From Candidatus Bipolaricaulota bacterium (GTDB taxonomy: Bacteria > Bipolaricaulota > Bipolaricaulia > Bipolaricaulales > Bipolaricaulaceae), in contig JANXBC010000047.1 in assembly GCA_025060555.1 (NCBI GenBank), positions 1-9,120 on the forward strand: a stretch of 9,120 nt of DNA. Direction: 5' to 3'. Made by a program: the position numbers and the translations under genes. Numbering within the stretch: the first letter of the stretch is position 1; each line of letters starts with the position of its first letter. The notes under the pieces are model-generated. The model saw nothing but the letters and a program-made list of their open reading frames with translations, made no database searches and was not told the DNA's origin. This document shows, piece after piece, positions 6,653 to 9,120 of this stretch.

Positions 6653-7600
6653 ATGACAGCCATTGTTGTGGAAAACTTAGTGAAGGACTATCCCACCCGC
6701 AAGGGGCCGGTGCGGGCCCTTTCCGGCGTGTCCTTCCAGGTGGAGCCCGGAGAAATCGTTGGGCTTTTGGGGGCTAATGGAGCGGGCAAGACCACGATCA
6801 TCAAGATCCTGTGCGGTCTTGTGCGGGCGACCGCGGGAAAGGCGGAGATCTTTGGGATTCCCGCCGATCGCCCCGAGGTGGCCAAGCACGTGGCCGCGCT
6901 CCTTGAGGGCTCGCGCAACGTCTATTGGCGCCTCTCCGTAGAGGAGAACCTCCGGTTCTTCGCGGGCCTCCAGGGGGTGGGTTTGCGCGAGGCCAAGCGG
7001 CGCGCCGCGGAGCTCATCCACTTCTTCGGCCTTGGCGAAAAGCGCAGGGTCACCGCCAATCTCCTTTCCCAAGGGATGAAGCAGAAGCTGGCGCTGGCTT
7101 GCGCCCTGGTGAAGGGAACGCCCGTCCTCCTTTTGGACGAGCCCACCCTGGGGCTGGATGTGGAGGCTTCCCATGAGCTGCGGGGATTCATCCGCGAGCT
7201 CGCGCTCCGCGAGCGAAAGACGGTGCTCTTATCCTCCCACGACATGGGGGTGGTGGAGGACACCTGCCGCCGGGTAATCATCCTTGCCCGCGGCCGGGTT
7301 GTGGCCGATGACCTCGTGAGTAACCTGCTTTCCCTCTTCCGTACCCGTGCCTATCGCGTGGCCCTGCGGAATGGCTTGCCCGCGGAGGTCTTGGCCGAGC
7401 TCACCCCCAAATTCCCTAGCTTTCGCTGGCTTCCCGAGGAAAGGGCGCTCCACGTGGAACTCTGGCCCAGCCAGAATTTTTACGAGCTTGTGGACGCGCT
7501 GCGCGCGGCCGGCGCGGAAATCGAGGGCCTGAGCCGCAGCGAGCCGGACCTGGAGGAGGTCTTCCTCCGCCTCGTGCGCAGCGAAAAGGAAGCACCATGA
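6653..7600 (+). CDS. ABC-2 type transporter ATP-binding protein
   Basis: This 315-residue ATPase powers export with the permease encoded next to it. It has Walker A G40-A-N-G-A-G-K46-T47, the ABC signature as L138-S-Q-G-M-K-Q144, Walker B V158-L-L-L-D162-E163-P164, a D-loop G167-L-D169 and the switch H196 (Ser-Ser-His-Asp-Met). The degenerate Ser-Gln-Gly signature is typical of the CcmA/NatA-like group that pairs with ABC-2 permeases. At the Q-loop position the usual Gln appears replaced by E85 (Leu-Leu-Glu-Gly). After the nucleotide-binding domain, residues about 230-315 form the C-terminal extension seen in this group, ending Asp-Leu-Glu-Glu-Val-Phe. AGAAGG at 6636-6641 is a weakly placed ribosome binding site 11 bases upstream. 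The final ATGA overlaps the permease start, so the two are translationally coupled. The substrate (drug, lipid, polysaccharide or peptide) cannot be told from the sequence. Confidence 0.93.
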   Translation: MTAIVVENLVKDYPTRKGPVRALSGVSFQVEPGEIVGLLGANGAGKTTIIKILCGLVRATAGKAEIFGIPADRPEVAKHVAALLEGSRNVYWRLSVEENLRFFAGLQGVGLREAKRRAAELIHFFGLGEKRRVTANLLSQGMKQKLALACALVKGTPVLLLDEPTLGLDVEASHELRGFIRELALRERKTVLLSSHDMGVVEDTCRRVIILARGRVVADDLVSNLLSLFRTRAYRVALRNGLPAEVLAELTPKFPSFRWLPEERALHVELWPSQNFYELVDALRAAGAEIEGLSRSEPDLEEVFLRLVRSEKEAP

Positions 7601-8373
7601 GGCGGGTGCACGTATTCTTTGCCATTCTCAGCCGCTTCCTCATCGAGATCAAGCGGTATCCATTCAACACGCTCTCGAGCATCGTCACCCTCTACCTCGT
7701 CTTCCTCCTCCTTTTCGCCGGGGCCCGCTATGCGCAAGGCTTTGGGATCAACGTTTTTGGCGAGGGGCTGGAAGCATTGGTCGTGGGGTTCCTGGTCTGG
7801 ACGTTCGCCTTGGCCGCCTATTCTGATCTTTCCTGGGAGATCATGCGCGAAGCCCAGCAGGGAACGCTGGAGCAACTGTACATGTGCCCGTTCGGCTTTC
7901 CTTTTGTCAGCCTCTGCTGGGTTGTGAGTTCCTTCCTCGTGAGCTTCCTCTTTTCTGGAGCCCTCCTTGGCCTCATGATGCTCACCACGGGGAAATTCTT
8001 GCGACTCCCTTTGGGAACGTTGATCCCGCTTCTCTTCCTCACCCTGGCCCCCATTTACGGGGTGGGGTTCGTCATGGCTGGGCTGGCACTTGTGTTCAAG
8101 CGCATCCAGGCCTTTTTCCAAATCCTGCAGTTCGCCTTCGTGCCCCTCCTTTTCCTTCCCGCGGAGGCGGGTTGGGCCAAGGCCCTGCCCCTTACTTTGG
8201 GAAGCCGCCTCATCCGGGAGGCCATGACGGAGGGAAAAACCCTGCTTGCCCTGTCCGCGTCGGACCTCCTTGTGCTTTTGGGCACGGCGGCCTTCTATTT
8301 CGGCCTGGGGATCATGGTCTTCAAGCTCTGCGAGAGGGTGGCCAAAGATCGCGGACTTCTGGCCCACTATTGA
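7597..8373 (+). CDS. ABC-2 type transporter permease
   Basis: This 258-residue inner-membrane protein has about six hydrophobic segments, near residues 24-42, 57-77, 103-130, 136-165, 173-190 and 217-243. Between the second and third is Gly-Thr-Leu-Glu-Gln-Leu-Tyr (89-95), the conserved cytoplasmic coupling motif of ABC-2 permeases that contacts the ATPase. With one permease and one ATPase gene, the working unit should be a homodimer of each. The start codon overlaps the ATPase stop as ATGA, with GGAAG (7587-7591) as ribosome binding site. It is the last gene of the operon. No T-tailed terminator follows, though a 6-bp GC-rich inverted repeat occurs immediately after the stop. Confidence 0.9.
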   Translation: MRRVHVFFAILSRFLIEIKRYPFNTLSSIVTLYLVFLLLFAGARYAQGFGINVFGEGLEALVVGFLVWTFALAAYSDLSWEIMREAQQGTLEQLYMCPFGFPFVSLCWVVSSFLVSFLFSGALLGLMMLTTGKFLRLPLGTLIPLLFLTLAPIYGVGFVMAGLALVFKRIQAFFQILQFAFVPLLFLPAEAGWAKALPLTLGSRLIREAMTEGKTLLALSASDLLVLLGTAAFYFGLGIMVFKLCERVAKDRGLLAHY

Positions 8374-8388
8374 GGGGCGCGCCGGGGA

Positions 8389-8417
8389 TTGCGCCCAGCC
8401 GGCCTTGCCAGTATAAA
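8389..8417 (+). promoter_or_regulatory. Probable promoter for the ArsB/NhaD-like transporter gene
   Basis: TTGCGC (8389-8394) and TATAAA (8412-8417) are separated by exactly 17 bases. The -10 box matches consensus at five of six positions and the -35 box at three. Transcription would begin near 8424 and leave a leader of about 90 bases before the ATG at 8515. That is long compared with the other genes here. Confidence 0.5.
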
Positions 8418-8442
8418 TTCGGCCTGGTCGTCCCAAAACCCG

Positions 8443-8499
8443 ATGATCCCCAAGAGTTTCCGGTCAGCAAAGGATTTAGAGCCGCCTAAAAGGGCTTAG
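8443..8499 (+). other. Possible 18-codon leader ORF in frame with the transporter gene
   Basis: An ATG at 8443 opens 18 codons (MIPKSFRSAKDLEPPKRA) ending in TAG at 8497-8499. This lies within the proposed transporter leader, in the same frame as the transporter, whose ATG is five codons after the TAG. The TAG falls within the small dyad GGGC-TTA-GCCC (8492-8502). No Shine-Dalgarno sequence precedes the ATG. It could be a leader peptide or a chance ORF. Confidence 0.15.
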
Positions 8500-8514
8500 C
8501 CCCAGGACCCCCTT

Positions 8515-9120
8515 ATGTTCACGGCAACCGCAATCTTCATCCTTTCCTGTTTAGCCACGATCGGGCTCACCCTGCACCGGCCGTACCTCTATATCCGCAC
8601 GCGCAAGCGCGAACTGCGGGTGGAGACGTATTTCCTTGGGGCGCTCCTCGGGCCCCTGTTGATCCTGGCTGCCGGCCTCCTCACCGGACCGGAGATCGTC
8701 CAGGGCCTGAACGGCACGGAAGAGCTTCAACCCCTGGGGATCCTCGCCCTCTTCATCTCCATGGTGTTCATGAGCATCTTTTTGGACATCACCGGGTTCT
8801 TCGAGGCCTGCGCCCGCTACGCCCTCAGCAAGGCCAAGACCGACGGGACCAAGCTCTTCTTCGCCGTGTACATCGCCGTTTCCGTCCTCACCCTGTTCAC
8901 CTCCAACGACATCGTGGTCCTCACCTTCACGCCCTTCGTGTACTACTTCGCCAAGCACGCGGGGGTGAACCCCAAGCCCTGCCTCATCGCGGAGTTCTTC
9001 GCGGCCAACACCTGGTCCATGGCCCTCTACATTGGGAACCCCACGAACATCCTCGTGGCCTCCGCCTTCCGCTTCACGTTCGTGGGCTACGCCAAGTGGA
9101 TGGTGCTTCCCACCGTGGCC
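8515..9120 (+). CDS. ArsB/NhaD-like ion transporter, N-terminal part (3' end outside window)
   Basis: The first 202 codons of an integral membrane protein run off the right edge. Hydrophobic segments lie near residues 2-20, 39-57, 74-97, 114-145 and 160-185. Thr-Ser-Asn-Asp (129-132), Ala-Asn-Thr-Trp-Ser-Met (164-169) and Gly-Asn-Pro-Thr-Asn (174-178) are hallmarks of the Ion Transporter superfamily around ArsB, NhaD and CitM; the Asn-Pro-Thr-Asn part is a typical re-entrant hairpin motif. Family members of about 420-450 residues move arsenite, sodium (against protons) or dicarboxylates across the inner membrane. No ars genes are visible to favour arsenite, so the ion is undecided. The start is supported by AGGA (8504-8507) seven bases upstream and by an in-frame TAG at 8497 that excludes longer forms. 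Codons here are strongly C-ending, more so than in the genes at the left of the window. Confidence 0.85.
   Translation, partial: MFTATAIFILSCLATIGLTLHRPYLYIRTRKRELRVETYFLGALLGPLLILAAGLLTGPEIVQGLNGTEELQPLGILALFISMVFMSIFLDITGFFEACARYALSKAKTDGTKLFFAVYIAVSVLTLFTSNDIVVLTFTPFVYYFAKHAGVNPKPCLIAEFFAANTWSMALYIGNPTNILVASAFRFTFVGYAKWMVLPTVA

Noticed and set aside
8375..8396. GGGCGC/GCGCCC hairpin after the permease stop as a terminator
   Set aside because: The stem is only 6 bp with a 10-base loop, no T-run follows, and it overlaps the -35 box of the next promoter.
7480..8436. A 318-codon minus-strand open frame opposite the ABC ATPase end and the permease
   Set aside because: It is the complement of two well-supported genes, and its translation is rich in Glu, Gly and His with no fold-like pattern. 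This is typical of an antisense shadow in GC-rich DNA.
8418..8514. A known riboswitch class (fluoride, sodium) in the transporter leader
   Set aside because: I could not match any conserved core that I know. The sequence has only short possible pairings.
8551..8958. A 135-codon minus-strand open frame opposite the transporter
   Set aside because: It is a Glu/Gly/His-rich shadow of a strongly codon-biased membrane protein gene.
1..9120. tRNA, rRNA, CRISPR, insertion sequence or attachment site
   Set aside because: No repeated spacer units, cloverleaf, transposase motifs or terminal inverted repeats were found. Nearly all of the sequence is accounted for by the listed genes.

Overview
The window is a gene-dense stretch of a diderm bacterial chromosome, moderately GC-rich and with short gaps (none over about 150 bases). 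Outer-membrane-type exported proteins, a lipobox lipoprotein and a GGDEF protein point to a Gram-negative-type bacterium rather than an archaeon. The tail of a hydrogenase maturation gene (hypE) suggests a hydrogen-metabolising, probably anaerobic or thermophilic lineage. A deep-branching phylum such as Bipolaricaulota/Acetothermia would fit, but that is a guess from style, not a demonstrated placement.

Layout from left to right: (1) the last 45 codons of hypE, ending in the diagnostic C-terminal Pro-Arg-Ile-Cys; (2) a secreted, probably outer-membrane beta-barrel protein with an unusual helical insert, with its own promoter, a strong ribosome binding site and a textbook terminator; (3) a 1270-residue soluble diguanylate cyclase with five GAF and two PAS sensor domains and an intact GGDEF active site and I-site; (4) a metallo-beta-lactamase-fold hydrolase on the minus strand, whose 3' end overlaps the cyclase gene tail-to-tail by 17 bases; (5) a rightward operon of a PKD-domain lipoprotein, an ABC-2 type ATPase and its permease, the last two overlapping by 4 bases; (6) the first 202 codons of an ArsB/NhaD-like ion transporter that runs off the right edge.

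The most distinctive regulatory feature lies between the hydrolase and the lipoprotein. A perfect TATAAT sits inside a 10-base palindrome five bases before the lipoprotein ATG, which implies a leaderless mRNA and possibly transcription in both directions. The cyclase gene also lacks a Shine-Dalgarno sequence and has a -10-like box at nearly the same distance from its ATG, whereas the barrel, ATPase and permease genes have Shine-Dalgarno-like sequences. The window thus appears to mix leaderless and leadered translation starts.

I see no mobile element, CRISPR array, tRNA or rRNA. I found no clearly new multi-gene system. The best leads are the symmetric promoter, the multi-sensor cyclase, the barrel with a helical insert, the lipoprotein/exporter operon and a small in-frame leader ORF before the transporter.
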